A stretch of DNA of 28,310 nt, from the NCBI GenBank assembly GCA_036644375.1, contig JAVXQD010000029.1, forward strand, positions 1 to 28,310, written 5' to 3'. Positions 11,113 to 17,999 of this stretch are shown piece after piece. Position numbers and translations under genes: made by a program. The notes under the pieces were generated by a model. The model made no database searches. It had not been told where the DNA came from and saw nothing but the letters and a program-made list of their open reading frames with translations. Source of the DNA: CALWZE01 sp036644375 (GTDB lineage Bacteria > Bacillota > Clostridia > Oscillospirales > Ruminococcaceae). Each line of letters opens with the position of its first letter. The first letter of the stretch is position 1.

Positions 11113-11810
11113 TGAGCAAGGATGTTATAATTGCCTGCGATTTTCCGTCAAAGGAAGAAACGCTTGCGTTTCTCGATACCTTTAAGGAAGAAAAGCCCTA
11201 TGTTAAAATCGGGATGGAGCTGTTTTATGCCGAGGGACCGGAGATTGTGCGTGAAATTAAAAAAAGAGGGCACAAAATATTTCTGGATTTGAAGCTGCAC
11301 GATATCCCCAACACGGTTCAGCGCGCAATGGCTTCACTGTCCGCGCTCGATGTGGATATGTGCAATCTCCACGCTGCCGGAACAATTGAAATGATGAAAG
11401 CCGCACTTAAGGGTCTGACAAGAGCGGACGGCACTCACCCGATGCTGATAGCGGTGACACAGCTTACCTCAACCGACGAGCCTGCTATGCACAATGAGCT
11501 TTGGATAGACAGACCTATGGATGAGACGGTCATGCACTACGCTGAAAATGCGGCAAAGGCAGGACTTGACGGGGTGGTCTGCTCCCCGCTTGAAGCGAAA
11601 AAGGTCAAGAGCGTATGCGGAGCCGAATTTGTCACAGTGACGCCCGGAATACGATTTGCCGATGATATTGCCGACGATCAAAAGCGGATAATGACGCCCG
11701 AAAAGGCAAGGGTGAACGGATCGGACTATATTGTTGTCGGACGCCCGATAACACGAGCCGAAAATCCTGTCGCCGCATATCGGCGCTGCTTAAAAGAGTT
11801 TTTGGGATAA
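11112..11810 (+). CDS. pyrF: Orotidine 5'-phosphate decarboxylase (type 1)
   Basis: This 232-residue TIM-barrel enzyme turns OMP into UMP, the last step of the pathway. The catalytic Asp-Lys-Asp array is in DLKLHDIPNTV (D59, K61, D64). The phosphate-binding segments are TPGIR (177-181) and VVGRPIT (208-214). The length matches the B. subtilis type rather than the longer archaeal-like type 2 found in actinobacteria. AGGAGGAG precedes the ATG, which overlaps the pyrD stop by one base. Confidence 0.95.
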   Translation: MSKDVIIACDFPSKEETLAFLDTFKEEKPYVKIGMELFYAEGPEIVREIKKRGHKIFLDLKLHDIPNTVQRAMASLSALDVDMCNLHAAGTIEMMKAALKGLTRADGTHPMLIAVTQLTSTDEPAMHNELWIDRPMDETVMHYAENAAKAGLDGVVCSPLEAKKVKSVCGAEFVTVTPGIRFADDIADDQKRIMTPEKARVNGSDYIVVGRPITRAENPVAAYRRCLKEFLG

Positions 11811-11825
11811 GGAGAATATAAAAAA

Positions 11826-12470
11826 ATGACGACTGAACAACTTGTATCAGAGACTGTCGCAAAGGATTTGCTTTCAATCGGGGCGGTGTTTCTTCGCCCG
11901 AACGAGCCGTTCACATGGGCGAGCGGAATAAAGAGTCCGATATACTGTGACAACCGTCTCACGCTGACAGCTCCGGATGTTCGCACAAGGATTGAAAATG
12001 CCCTTTGCGCGCTTATCAACCGTGAATTTCCGACACGTGAGGTGCTTATGGGCACGAGCACGGCGGGCATCGCCCATGCCGCTATCTGCGGACATATCAT
12101 GGAGCTCCCGATGGGGTATGTGCGCTCCGGAGCAAAGGATCACGGAAGGGCAAACAGAATAGAGGGAAAGCTCGAAAAGGGTCAAAGGGTAGTTGTGGTG
12201 GAGGATTTGATTTCAACGGGCGGAAGCGTGATAGAGGTTGTAGACGCACTTCGCGAGGCGGGAGCGGATGTGCTTGGAGTCGCGAGCATTTTCACCTACG
12301 GAATGCAAAAGGGAATCGATCGTCTGGCAGAGGCGAATATAAAAAACATTAGCCTGTCCAATTTAGACGCTATATGCAAGACCGCGGCGAAGCAGGGCTT
12401 AATTGCCGAATCCGATATCGCTCGGCTGAAGGCGTTCCGCGACAATCCGTCGGACGAGAGCTGGATATAG
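11826..12470 (+). CDS. pyrE: Orotate phosphoribosyltransferase
   Basis: This 214-residue enzyme joins orotate and PRPP to make OMP. The PRPP-binding loop VVVVEDLISTGGSV (122-135) is intact, and FTWASGIKSPIYCDNR (29-44) matches the OPRTase N-terminal region. The flexible catalytic loop includes RSGAKDHGRAN (100-110). AAGGAGA precedes the ATG at 11826. The gene lies 15 bases after pyrF and 13 bases before pyrB, so the operon continues. Activity as another phosphoribosyltransferase is unlikely in this setting. Confidence 0.95.
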   Translation: MTTEQLVSETVAKDLLSIGAVFLRPNEPFTWASGIKSPIYCDNRLTLTAPDVRTRIENALCALINREFPTREVLMGTSTAGIAHAAICGHIMELPMGYVRSGAKDHGRANRIEGKLEKGQRVVVVEDLISTGGSVIEVVDALREAGADVLGVASIFTYGMQKGIDRLAEANIKNISLSNLDAICKTAAKQGLIAESDIARLKAFRDNPSDESWI

Positions 12471-12483
12471 AAAGGGCGGCCGT

Positions 12484-13401
12484 ATGAGACATCTTATTGA
12501 TATAACGGATCTCTCGGTGAATGAAATCAACGAGCTTATCGCTACTGCAGAGGATATCATAGAAAACAAAGCCAAATATGCCTCTGTGTGCAGGGGGAAA
12601 AAGCTTGCAACATTGTTTTTTGAGCCGAGCACAAGGACGCGCCTTTCATTCGAGGCGGCAATGTATGAGCTCGGCGGAAATGTGCTCGGATTCGCGTCGG
12701 CAGATTTCAGCTCGGCTTCAAAGGGCGAGAGTGTCACCGACACAATTCGAACAGTCGGCTGCTATGCGGATATCATCGCGATGCGCCACCCGAAGGAGGG
12801 CGCCCCGATGGCGGCTTCGTTGAAATCAATTGTTCCGATAATCAATGCGGGAGACGGCGGGCACAACCACCCCACGCAGACGTTGACCGACCTTTTGACG
12901 ATACACCGCGAAAAGGGAAGGCTCGACAATCTGACAATCGGATTTTGCGGTGACCTAAAATTCGGACGCACGGTGCATTCGCTTGTAAATGCGCTCTCTC
13001 GCAGCTCGGGGATAAATTTTGTATTTATCTCGCCGAACGAGCTTAAAATGCCGGAATATATAAAAACAGGGGTTCTTGAAAAGCACAAGCTTCCTTACAG
13101 AGAAGTCGAGAATATGGAGGAAGTGATGCCTGAGCTCGATATTTTGTATATGACGAGGGTTCAGCGCGAGCGCTTTTTTAATGAAGCGGACTATGTACGT
13201 CTCAAAGACACCTATGTGCTTGAGCCTAAAAAGCTTGAGAAAGCTAAAAGTGACATGTGCATTCTCCACCCGCTGCCGCGTGTAAACGAGATTGCCCACA
13301 GTGTGGATGATGACCCGCGCGCATGCTATTTTAAGCAGGTTGAGAACGGAAAGCATGTGCGTATGGCACTCATAATGAAGCTGCTGGGGGTGAGCGTATG
13401 A
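12484..13401 (+). CDS. pyrB: Aspartate carbamoyltransferase catalytic chain
   Basis: This 305-residue enzyme condenses carbamoyl phosphate and aspartate, the committed step. Carbamoyl phosphate contacts are STRT (49-52), SSASKGES containing K80, and HPTQ (129-132). HPLPR (262-266) contributes to the aspartate site. The length is typical of the E. coli-type chain that pairs with PyrI. The start lies 9 bases after the GG of an AAAGGGCGG segment. The end overlaps pyrI by four bases (ATGA), as expected for subunits made in fixed ratio. The order differs from the common pyrBI-first arrangement, since pyrBI come last here. Confidence 0.96.
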   Translation: MRHLIDITDLSVNEINELIATAEDIIENKAKYASVCRGKKLATLFFEPSTRTRLSFEAAMYELGGNVLGFASADFSSASKGESVTDTIRTVGCYADIIAMRHPKEGAPMAASLKSIVPIINAGDGGHNHPTQTLTDLLTIHREKGRLDNLTIGFCGDLKFGRTVHSLVNALSRSSGINFVFISPNELKMPEYIKTGVLEKHKLPYREVENMEEVMPELDILYMTRVQRERFFNEADYVRLKDTYVLEPKKLEKAKSDMCILHPLPRVNEIAHSVDDDPRACYFKQVENGKHVRMALIMKLLGVSV

Positions 13402-13820
13402 ATATTGACAGTATCGTAAACGGAATTGTGCTCGACCATATAATGGCAGGCAAAAGCATGGATATTTACAGATATCTTAAGCTTGACAGTCTTACGTGCT
13501 CCATTGCGATTATCAAAAATGTCAAGAGCACGAAAATGGGGCGCAAGGATATAATAAAGATTGATGCTCCTATCGAGCTTAATCTGGACGTGCTCGGTTA
13601 TATTGACCCCGATATAACCGTAAATATCATAAAGGACGGCAAGCTTTTCGAAAAGCGCGAGATAATGCTGCCCGAGAGAATCGTAAATGTAATAAAATGC
13701 AAAAATCCCCGCTGCATAACCTCGGCGGAGGGTGAGCTTGATCATGTTTTTGTCCTTTCGGACAGGCAGGCGAGAATTTATCGCTGTGCATACTGCGAGA
13801 CACAGAGCAAAAAGAATTGA
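13398..13820 (+). CDS. pyrI: Aspartate carbamoyltransferase regulatory chain
   Basis: This 140-residue protein forms the regulatory dimers of the ATCase holoenzyme. The C-terminal zinc site is intact: C101-x4-C106 and C130-x2-C133, with the same 29-residue distance between the pairs as in E. coli PyrI. The N-terminal domain (1-95) should bind the nucleotide effectors CTP and ATP. With pyrI present, feedback control of the pathway is probably largely allosteric at ATCase, which fits the absence of a PyrR attenuator at the operon head. It is the last gene of the operon. Confidence 0.94.
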   Translation: MNIDSIVNGIVLDHIMAGKSMDIYRYLKLDSLTCSIAIIKNVKSTKMGRKDIIKIDAPIELNLDVLGYIDPDITVNIIKDGKLFEKREIMLPERIVNVIKCKNPRCITSAEGELDHVFVLSDRQARIYRCAYCETQSKKN

Positions 13821-13827
13821 GTGAGTC

Positions 13828-13993
13828 CGGCGCGGAGCGGGAAATGCGAAATGCGGGACAGACTGTACTTCGATTCGGAATCAAAGCAAAATCCACACAA
13901 AAAGGTCAGTGAAGAAATGCGATTTCGACACTGACCTGAATTTATATTGATTTCATGACAAATCGGCACACGGCTGTAATGTGCTCCGCGCCG
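13828..13993. repeat. Nested inverted repeat region between pyrI and the alarmone synthetase gene
   Basis: CGGCGCGGAGC (13828-13838) is matched by its perfect inverted copy GCTCCGCGCCG (13983-13993). Between them is a second hairpin at 13903-13937. The arms are GC-rich compared with the surroundings. No open reading frame of note lies here. It could be a folded 3' end of the pyr mRNA or a small mobile-element remnant; I cannot tell which. Confidence 0.6.
13903..13937. terminator. Hairpin terminator between convergent pyrI and alarmone synthetase genes
   Basis: AGGTCAGTG (13903-13911) pairs with CACTGACCT (13929-13937), and an inner GAAAT-GCG-ATTTC extends the stem. On the minus strand the stem runs into TTTTGTG, a good U-tract for the alarmone synthetase transcript. 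On the plus strand the tail (GAATTTATATT) is weaker, so it may also end the pyr transcript. Confidence 0.65.
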
Positions 13994-14098
13994 AAACCGC
14001 TGTTTTATAATAAAATTTATTTGCTCACCGATATCGGTCACGGCAAGAATCGGAACGGGTATGAGAAAAGGCAAAAAGCACCGTTACGGAGCGAAATT

Positions 14099-14767
14099 TC
14101 AAGCTTCCTCAATTAGGCGGTGCAGAGCCTGCATTCGCATATCAACAGCCGCAATATCCTCGGAGCAGGCTTTAAGCTCGTCGACAATCGGGCCTGAATT
14201 ACTTATGTTCTGCTTGTATTTCAGCTTGTGCTCAAGGCTTGCCCAAAAGTCCATTGCGATGGTGCGGAACTGAACCTCAACCTTCATCGGACGCTTCTGA
14301 TCTGACAGAAAAATCGGAATTTCAACAATGTAGTGCAGGCTTCGATATCCGTTCGGCTTTGGATTTTTGATGTAATCCTTTATTGCAACAACGGTAATGT
14401 CGTCTTGTCTTGCAAACATATCGGCAAGAGCATATATATCGTCTATAAACGAACAGATTATGCGAACGCCGGCGACATCGAAAATAGTGTTTTCAATAGA
14501 ATCCATGTTCACGGACAGTCCCTTGCGTTTCAGCTTGGCGCAGATACTGACAGGTTGCTTTATTCTGGTTTTTATTGTCTCAACCGGATTGCGCTTATAT
14601 CTCACCGAAAATTCCTTATCCAGAACCTCGAACTTTGTTTTGACCTCAAGCAGCGCACAGTTATATCTCATCATAAGCTGAATAAAAGGCTCGGCTTTTT
14701 GCAATAGCTCCATTGTCTTATCGGGATTTATAAACTCCAGAGCCGCACCGTCAAAATTGCTTTCCAT
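14099..14767 (-). CDS. relQ: Small alarmone synthetase, RelQ/SasB (YjbM)-like GTP pyrophosphokinase
   Basis: This 222-residue soluble protein should transfer pyrophosphate from ATP to GDP or GTP to make (p)ppGpp. It has only the RelA/SpoT synthetase domain, with no HD hydrolase and no TGS/ACT regulatory region. Family segments include ETIKTRIKQP (63-72), FDVAGVRIICSF (96-107), DYIKNPKPNGYRSLH (131-145) and VEVQFRTIAMDFWASLEH (163-180), which carries the catalytic Glu of EVQFRT. B. subtilis SasB has 211 residues, so this is full length. The start has GGAGA 6 bases upstream. It converges on the pyr operon. RelP is the alternative family; the motifs look closer to RelQ, so the symbol is tentative. 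Confidence 0.9.
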   Translation of the reverse strand: MESNFDGAALEFINPDKTMELLQKAEPFIQLMMRYNCALLEVKTKFEVLDKEFSVRYKRNPVETIKTRIKQPVSICAKLKRKGLSVNMDSIENTIFDVAGVRIICSFIDDIYALADMFARQDDITVVAIKDYIKNPKPNGYRSLHYIVEIPIFLSDQKRPMKVEVQFRTIAMDFWASLEHKLKYKQNISNSGPIVDELKACSEDIAAVDMRMQALHRLIEEA

Positions 14768-14887
14768 TTAATTCTCCGTTAAAGATTTATTTGTTTTACC
14801 TTGCAGAACAGGTTAAATAGACCAAAATACATATAAGTATTATTATAGCTCAGTTATATTAAAAATTCACTTTAAATTTGTTAACGC

Positions 14888-14896
14888 ATTATAACA
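14888..14896 (-). promoter_or_regulatory. Candidate extended -10 promoter for the alarmone synthetase gene
   Basis: On the minus strand this reads TGT followed by TATAAT, an extended -10. A second TATAAT occurs on the same strand at 14847-14842. Neither has a good -35. One of them probably drives the gene starting at 14767. Confidence 0.4.
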
Positions 14897-14962
14897 GATG
14901 AAAAGAGTCACTAAACCGCATTTGCAAAATGGCTGCTATCTGCATAAATTGCAATAGGCGGC

Positions 14963-14991
14963 TTTTGTTAAGCAAACTGATGTGATACAAT
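14963..14991 (+). promoter_or_regulatory. Candidate promoter of proC
   Basis: TACAAT at 14986-14991 is a good -10. The best -35 at a 17-base gap is the weak TTTTGT (14963-14968). Just upstream (about 14929-14962) an imperfect stem between GGCTGCTAT and ATAGGCGGC runs into these T residues, so the same bases could also form a terminator-like hairpin. Confidence 0.4.
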
Positions 14992-15025
14992 AATCGGTAA
15001 GAAATAATTTTATGAGGTGATTACA

Positions 15026-15826
15026 ATGAATATCGGATTTATCGGATTTGGAAATATGGCAAAAGCAATCGCGCAGGGAATTGACGGAAAGCGCAGTGAG
15101 TTAAATGCAAAAATGCTTGCATATAACCCGACAAGGAGTAAAATCACCGATTTTGACGGTCAGATTGAGGCGTGTGACACTCCGCTTGAGGTTGCGCAGC
15201 GCAGCGATTATTTATTTTTGTGCGTAAAACCCCAGATGCTTGCAGAGTCGGTTCCTCAGTTCAGAGCGGGACTTACGGACGAGACTATAATCGTGTCCAT
15301 TATAGCGGGCTTCACGGTTGAAAAGCTGTCCGCTCTGCTGGAAGTCAATTGTCCGATTGTGCGTGTGATGCCCAATACCCCGCTTCTGCTCGGAAAGGGA
15401 ACTACCGCGGTAGCGCGCCCGCAGACAATAACCGATAAGCAGTACAGCTTTGTAATTGATGTGTTCAATTCAATCGGTACGGCATATGAGATTCCCGGTG
15501 ACAAATTTGACGAGATTATTCCCGTGAACGGAAGCAGCCCCGCATTTATATATTATATGGCTGAAATTGTGGCACAGAAAGCGGAGGAGAACGGATTGGA
15601 TTTCCGCGATTCACTCAATATGTTTGCGGATACTCTTACGGGAAGCGCCGCAATGATAAAGGAATCGGGAATTGCAATCGACGAGCTGATAAAGATGGTC
15701 TGCTCGAAAAAAGGCACAACTATTGCGATGCTTGACAGGCTTGACGAGCAAAACTTCAAGGGCGTGCTTGACAGTGCGCTTGATCGCTGTGTTGAGCGCG
15801 CGAGAGAGCTTGGAAAGGGTGAATAA
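15026..15826 (+). CDS. proC: Pyrroline-5-carboxylate reductase
   Basis: This 266-residue enzyme reduces pyrroline-5-carboxylate to proline with NAD(P)H, the last step of proline synthesis. The N-terminal Rossmann motif is IGFIGFGNMAKAI (3-15). VRVMPNTPLLLGKGTTA, NGSSPAFIYYM and DTLTGSAAMIKESG match the conserved ProC core and C-terminal dimer domain. I start at the ATG at 15026 because AGGTGA lies 5 bases upstream; the GTG at 15017 falls inside that site. No proA or proB gene is nearby. It lies directly upstream of the ribonuclease gene (6 bases), so the two may share a transcript. Confidence 0.95.
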   Translation: MNIGFIGFGNMAKAIAQGIDGKRSELNAKMLAYNPTRSKITDFDGQIEACDTPLEVAQRSDYLFLCVKPQMLAESVPQFRAGLTDETIIVSIIAGFTVEKLSALLEVNCPIVRVMPNTPLLLGKGTTAVARPQTITDKQYSFVIDVFNSIGTAYEIPGDKFDEIIPVNGSSPAFIYYMAEIVAQKAEENGLDFRDSLNMFADTLTGSAAMIKESGIAIDELIKMVCSKKGTTIAMLDRLDEQNFKGVLDSALDRCVERARELGKGE

Positions 15827-15832
15827 TCTCAG

Positions 15833-16357
15833 ATGAACAGAAAGCTTAAAAATCTGATATCGATTGCTGTTATCGCAGTGTTTTTATTTGCCGGAGTTCT
15901 CTATCTCAAGGAGCAGATGCACTCGTCTGAGCATGGCGGAGGTACCTCCGCACCCTCAGGACAGGATATCGAACAGGTTGTCGATGCTGTTGAGGATACA
16001 CAGGACAGCGCCGAAATAGATAAGCTGGGCGAATATACAACCAAGGATGAGGTCGCTCTGTATATACACACATACGGAGAGCTTCCGAATAATTTCATAA
16101 CAAAAAAAGAAGCGGAAAAGCTGGGCTGGGACAGCAGTGCCGGAAATCTCGATGAGGTTGCTCCGGGAAAAAGCATCGGAGGAAGCAGATTCGGAAACTA
16201 TGACAAGCAGCTGCCCGAAAAAAAAGGCAGGTCGTGGAAGGAATGCGATATAAACTACCACGGCGGATACAGAGGGGCAGAGCGCATACTGTTTTCCAAT
16301 GACGGGCTTGTGTTCTATACGGATAATCACTACAAAACTTTTGAGCAGTTATATTGA
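15833..16357 (+). CDS. Membrane-anchored or secreted barnase-family guanyl-preferring ribonuclease
   Basis: This 174-residue protein has a hydrophobic N-terminal segment (about 8-25) without an obvious lipobox, so it is either a signal peptide or an anchor. A short Ser/Gly and acidic linker precedes the nuclease domain (about 65-174). The domain closely follows barnase: FITKKEAEKLGW, then VAPGKSIGGSRFGNYDKQLP, then KECDINYHGGYRGAERILF. The four catalytic residues are E137, R147, R151 and H166. Their spacing (10, 4 and 15 residues) is identical to barnase E73, R83, R87 and H102, so it should be active. It lies 6 bases after proC and is followed by a barstar-like gene. It may attack competitors or scavenge RNA outside the cell; the role is inferred. 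Confidence 0.92.
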   Translation: MNRKLKNLISIAVIAVFLFAGVLYLKEQMHSSEHGGGTSAPSGQDIEQVVDAVEDTQDSAEIDKLGEYTTKDEVALYIHTYGELPNNFITKKEAEKLGWDSSAGNLDEVAPGKSIGGSRFGNYDKQLPEKKGRSWKECDINYHGGYRGAERILFSNDGLVFYTDNHYKTFEQLY

Positions 16358-16460
16358 GGGCGACTGAGCCTTTTTGCGGGCGCTTTTGTTCGGAATACAT
16401 TGTTCCGGCACCGGTACGGTGAAAGCCTTTCGTTTATTGAATTTGCGGGGTGAAACAGGA

Positions 16461-16757
16461 ATGAAAACCATTACACTTGATATTCGGGATATCTGCGAAG
16501 CGGACTCTCTGCATGGCTACTTGCGTGCGCGGCTGGGTTTCAATGAGTATTACGGCTGCAATCTCGATGCGCTCTATGACGAGTTGACCTCGATATGTGA
16601 GGACACCCACATTCACCTTATATATAGCAAGAAAAACAAGGATGCTGCATATATTCACTATCTGCAAAGGGTTTTAGGTGTGTTTCAGGATGCCGAGAAT
16701 GAAAATTCCGGACTGTCATTTGCAAAGGAACAGATTGATAAAACAAGTACGGAGTGA
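16461..16757 (+). CDS. Barstar-family ribonuclease inhibitor
   Basis: This 98-residue cytosolic protein should block the neighbouring barnase-like enzyme before export. EYYGCNLDALYDELT (29-43) is the barstar signature. Y30, Y31, D36 and D40 correspond to barstar Y29, Y30, D35 and D39, which plug the barnase active site. D77 takes the place of the acidic E76. The ATG at 16461 is chosen because homology begins here; an upstream in-frame TTG at 16374 would add 29 residues unlike barstar. A GGGGTG lies about 9 bases upstream. The 103-base gap after the ribonuclease gene contains a small CACCG-GTA-CGGTG hairpin and no clear promoter. Confidence 0.92.
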   Translation: MKTITLDIRDICEADSLHGYLRARLGFNEYYGCNLDALYDELTSICEDTHIHLIYSKKNKDAAYIHYLQRVLGVFQDAENENSGLSFAKEQIDKTSTE

Positions 16758-16759
16758 CA

Positions 16760-16800
16760 AGAGCGGACAGATGTCGCACCACGCGGCAACTGTCCGCTCT
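16760..16800. terminator. Strong hairpin after the barstar gene (terminator-like, no U-tract)
   Basis: AGAGCGGACAG (16760-16770) pairs perfectly with CTGTCCGCTCT (16790-16800). After one A/A mismatch, TGTCGC and GCGGCA extend the stem to about 17 pairs around the loop ACCAC. It begins 2 bases after the stop. Neither side has a T-run, so it may be an mRNA 3' stabiliser or a factor-dependent stop rather than a classical terminator. Confidence 0.5.
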
Positions 16801-16818
16801 GTGCCTGAAAATCAATAA

Positions 16819-16899
16819 AATATCGACAAGGTCAGAGATAGCGGTTTTAAATTTTCGGATAATTACAAAACCTTTGGCAAAGCAGAGGCGGCAAAATGA
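16819..16899 (+). pseudogene. Possible relic of a second barnase C-terminus
   Basis: After the in-frame TAA at 16816-16818, this short open stretch reads DSGFKFSDNYKTFGKAEAAK and stops at 16899. It lines up with the end of the intact ribonuclease (DGLVFYTDNHYKTFEQ). At DNA level, 16856-16876 matches 16320-16343 at 20 of 21 aligned bases apart from a 3-base gap. That gap removes exactly the codon for catalytic H166. No binding site or upstream nuclease sequence remains. Chance similarity is the alternative reading. Confidence 0.35.
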
Positions 16900-16995
16900 T
16901 TAAATTATGTACAAAGTCGCCCGACGCTTTTGAATCCGGACGGTTGCAGTGGAGCCGCTATTGCGGTAACATTTATGCCTTTTTCGGTCAGACTT

Positions 16996-17025
16996 TTGCA
17001 TACATAAATCTATTTGTGCTATAAT
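16996..17025 (+). promoter_or_regulatory. Promoter of the erythrin-VIT transporter gene
   Basis: TTGCAT (16996-17001), an 18-base spacer and a perfect TATAAT (17020-17025) preceded by TGC (extended -10). The coding start is the GTG at 17066 after GGAGAG. No obvious Fur-box palindrome was recognised by eye. Confidence 0.72.
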
Positions 17026-17065
17026 ATGACAAAATATATCTTATAAAGTGTGCGGAGAGATAACA

Positions 17066-17950
17066 GTGGATAAAATAAAAATTTCAGATAAGACTAAGCA
17101 GTTAATTGTAAATATGCAGATAAACGAACTGACAGAATATTATATTTATAATGCCATTGCCAAACGGGTTAAGGACAAAAATAACCGAGAGGTACTTGAA
17201 AAGATAGGCGCAGAGGAGCTTGCGCACAGCAACATTTGGAAAAAGTACTCCGAGCGAGATGCAAAGCCCAAAAGAGGAAAAATATTTTTCATGAAATTGG
17301 TCTCGCTTGTTATGGGATTCACCTTTGCAATCAAGCTCATGGAAAACGGCGAGGAGCTCGCTTCGGGCGAATACAAAAAGCTGATAGAAGAGGTTCCCGA
17401 GGCTGAAAAAATCATGGCAGATGAGCAGCGACATGAAAACGAGCTTATAGAGCTGCTCGATGAGGAGCGGCTGCAATATGTCGGCTCAATGGTGCTCGGG
17501 CTAAATGACGCCCTCGTCGAGCTGACAGGTACGCTGGCTGGCCTGACTTTTGCGATGCAAAACACGAGATTGGTTGCCCTGTCCGGGCTTATAACCGGAA
17601 TATCGGCGACGCTGTCGATGGCTTCATCAGAATATCTTGCCGCAAAAAACAAGGGGGATGCAAATGCGTTCAAATCCTGTGTGTATACCGGCATTGCCTA
17701 TGTAATAACTGTTGCGCTTCTTGTCCTTCCATACCTGATATTCCCAAGTGACGAGTATGTTGCCGCGCTTGCCGTGATGATTGTAATAGTGATTTTAATC
17801 ATAGCATTTTTCAACTACTACATATCGGTTGCAAAATCACAGCCCTTTAAGCGCAGATTTTTCGAGATGGCGGCAATCAGCCTGTCGGTCGCGCTGATTT
17901 CCTTCATAATAGGTCTGTTTGTAAAGAAGTTCCTCGGTATTGAAATCTGA
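17066..17950 (+). CDS. Erythrin (rubrerythrin-like)-VIT1/CCC1 family iron/manganese transporter
   Basis: This 294-residue fusion has a ferritin-like di-iron domain at 1-135 and a VIT1/CCC1 membrane domain at about 138-290. The metal ligands fit a rubrerythrin pattern: E21 or E24, E51-x2-H54, a Glu near 97-102, and E120-x2-H123. The VIT part carries GLNDALVELTGTLAG (145-159), ATLSMASSEYLAAK (181-194) and further hydrophobic helices. Proteins with this layout (for example MbfA) export iron or manganese and respond to oxidants. I prefer the GTG at 17066, which has GGAGAG 6 bases upstream, over the GTG at 17048, which precedes the binding site. The substrate, iron or manganese, is inferred from the family. 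Confidence 0.9.
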   Translation: MDKIKISDKTKQLIVNMQINELTEYYIYNAIAKRVKDKNNREVLEKIGAEELAHSNIWKKYSERDAKPKRGKIFFMKLVSLVMGFTFAIKLMENGEELASGEYKKLIEEVPEAEKIMADEQRHENELIELLDEERLQYVGSMVLGLNDALVELTGTLAGLTFAMQNTRLVALSGLITGISATLSMASSEYLAAKNKGDANAFKSCVYTGIAYVITVALLVLPYLIFPSDEYVAALAVMIVIVILIIAFFNYYISVAKSQPFKRRFFEMAAISLSVALISFIIGLFVKKFLGIEI

Positions 17951-17999
17951 CGGATAAATCCGAAAACGGACTTATCTGCCGACAAAGGAAAGGGAAAAA

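Larger units (their letters stand above)
16758..17065. other. 308-base gap between barstar and the erythrin-VIT gene
   Basis: It contains the strong hairpin (16760-16800), the possible barnase relic (16819-16899) and a promoter (16996-17025). A small CCGC-TATT-GCGG hairpin lies near 16957. I see no intact gene in the rest. Confidence 0.6.

Noticed and set aside
14333..14707. Plus-strand open frames opposite the alarmone synthetase gene
   Set aside because: The minus-strand protein carries clear RelA/SpoT synthetase motifs; the plus-strand frames are shadows.
16374..16460. N-terminal extension of the barstar-like protein from a TTG
   Set aside because: The extra 29 residues have no barstar similarity, and the ATG at 16461 aligns with the family start.
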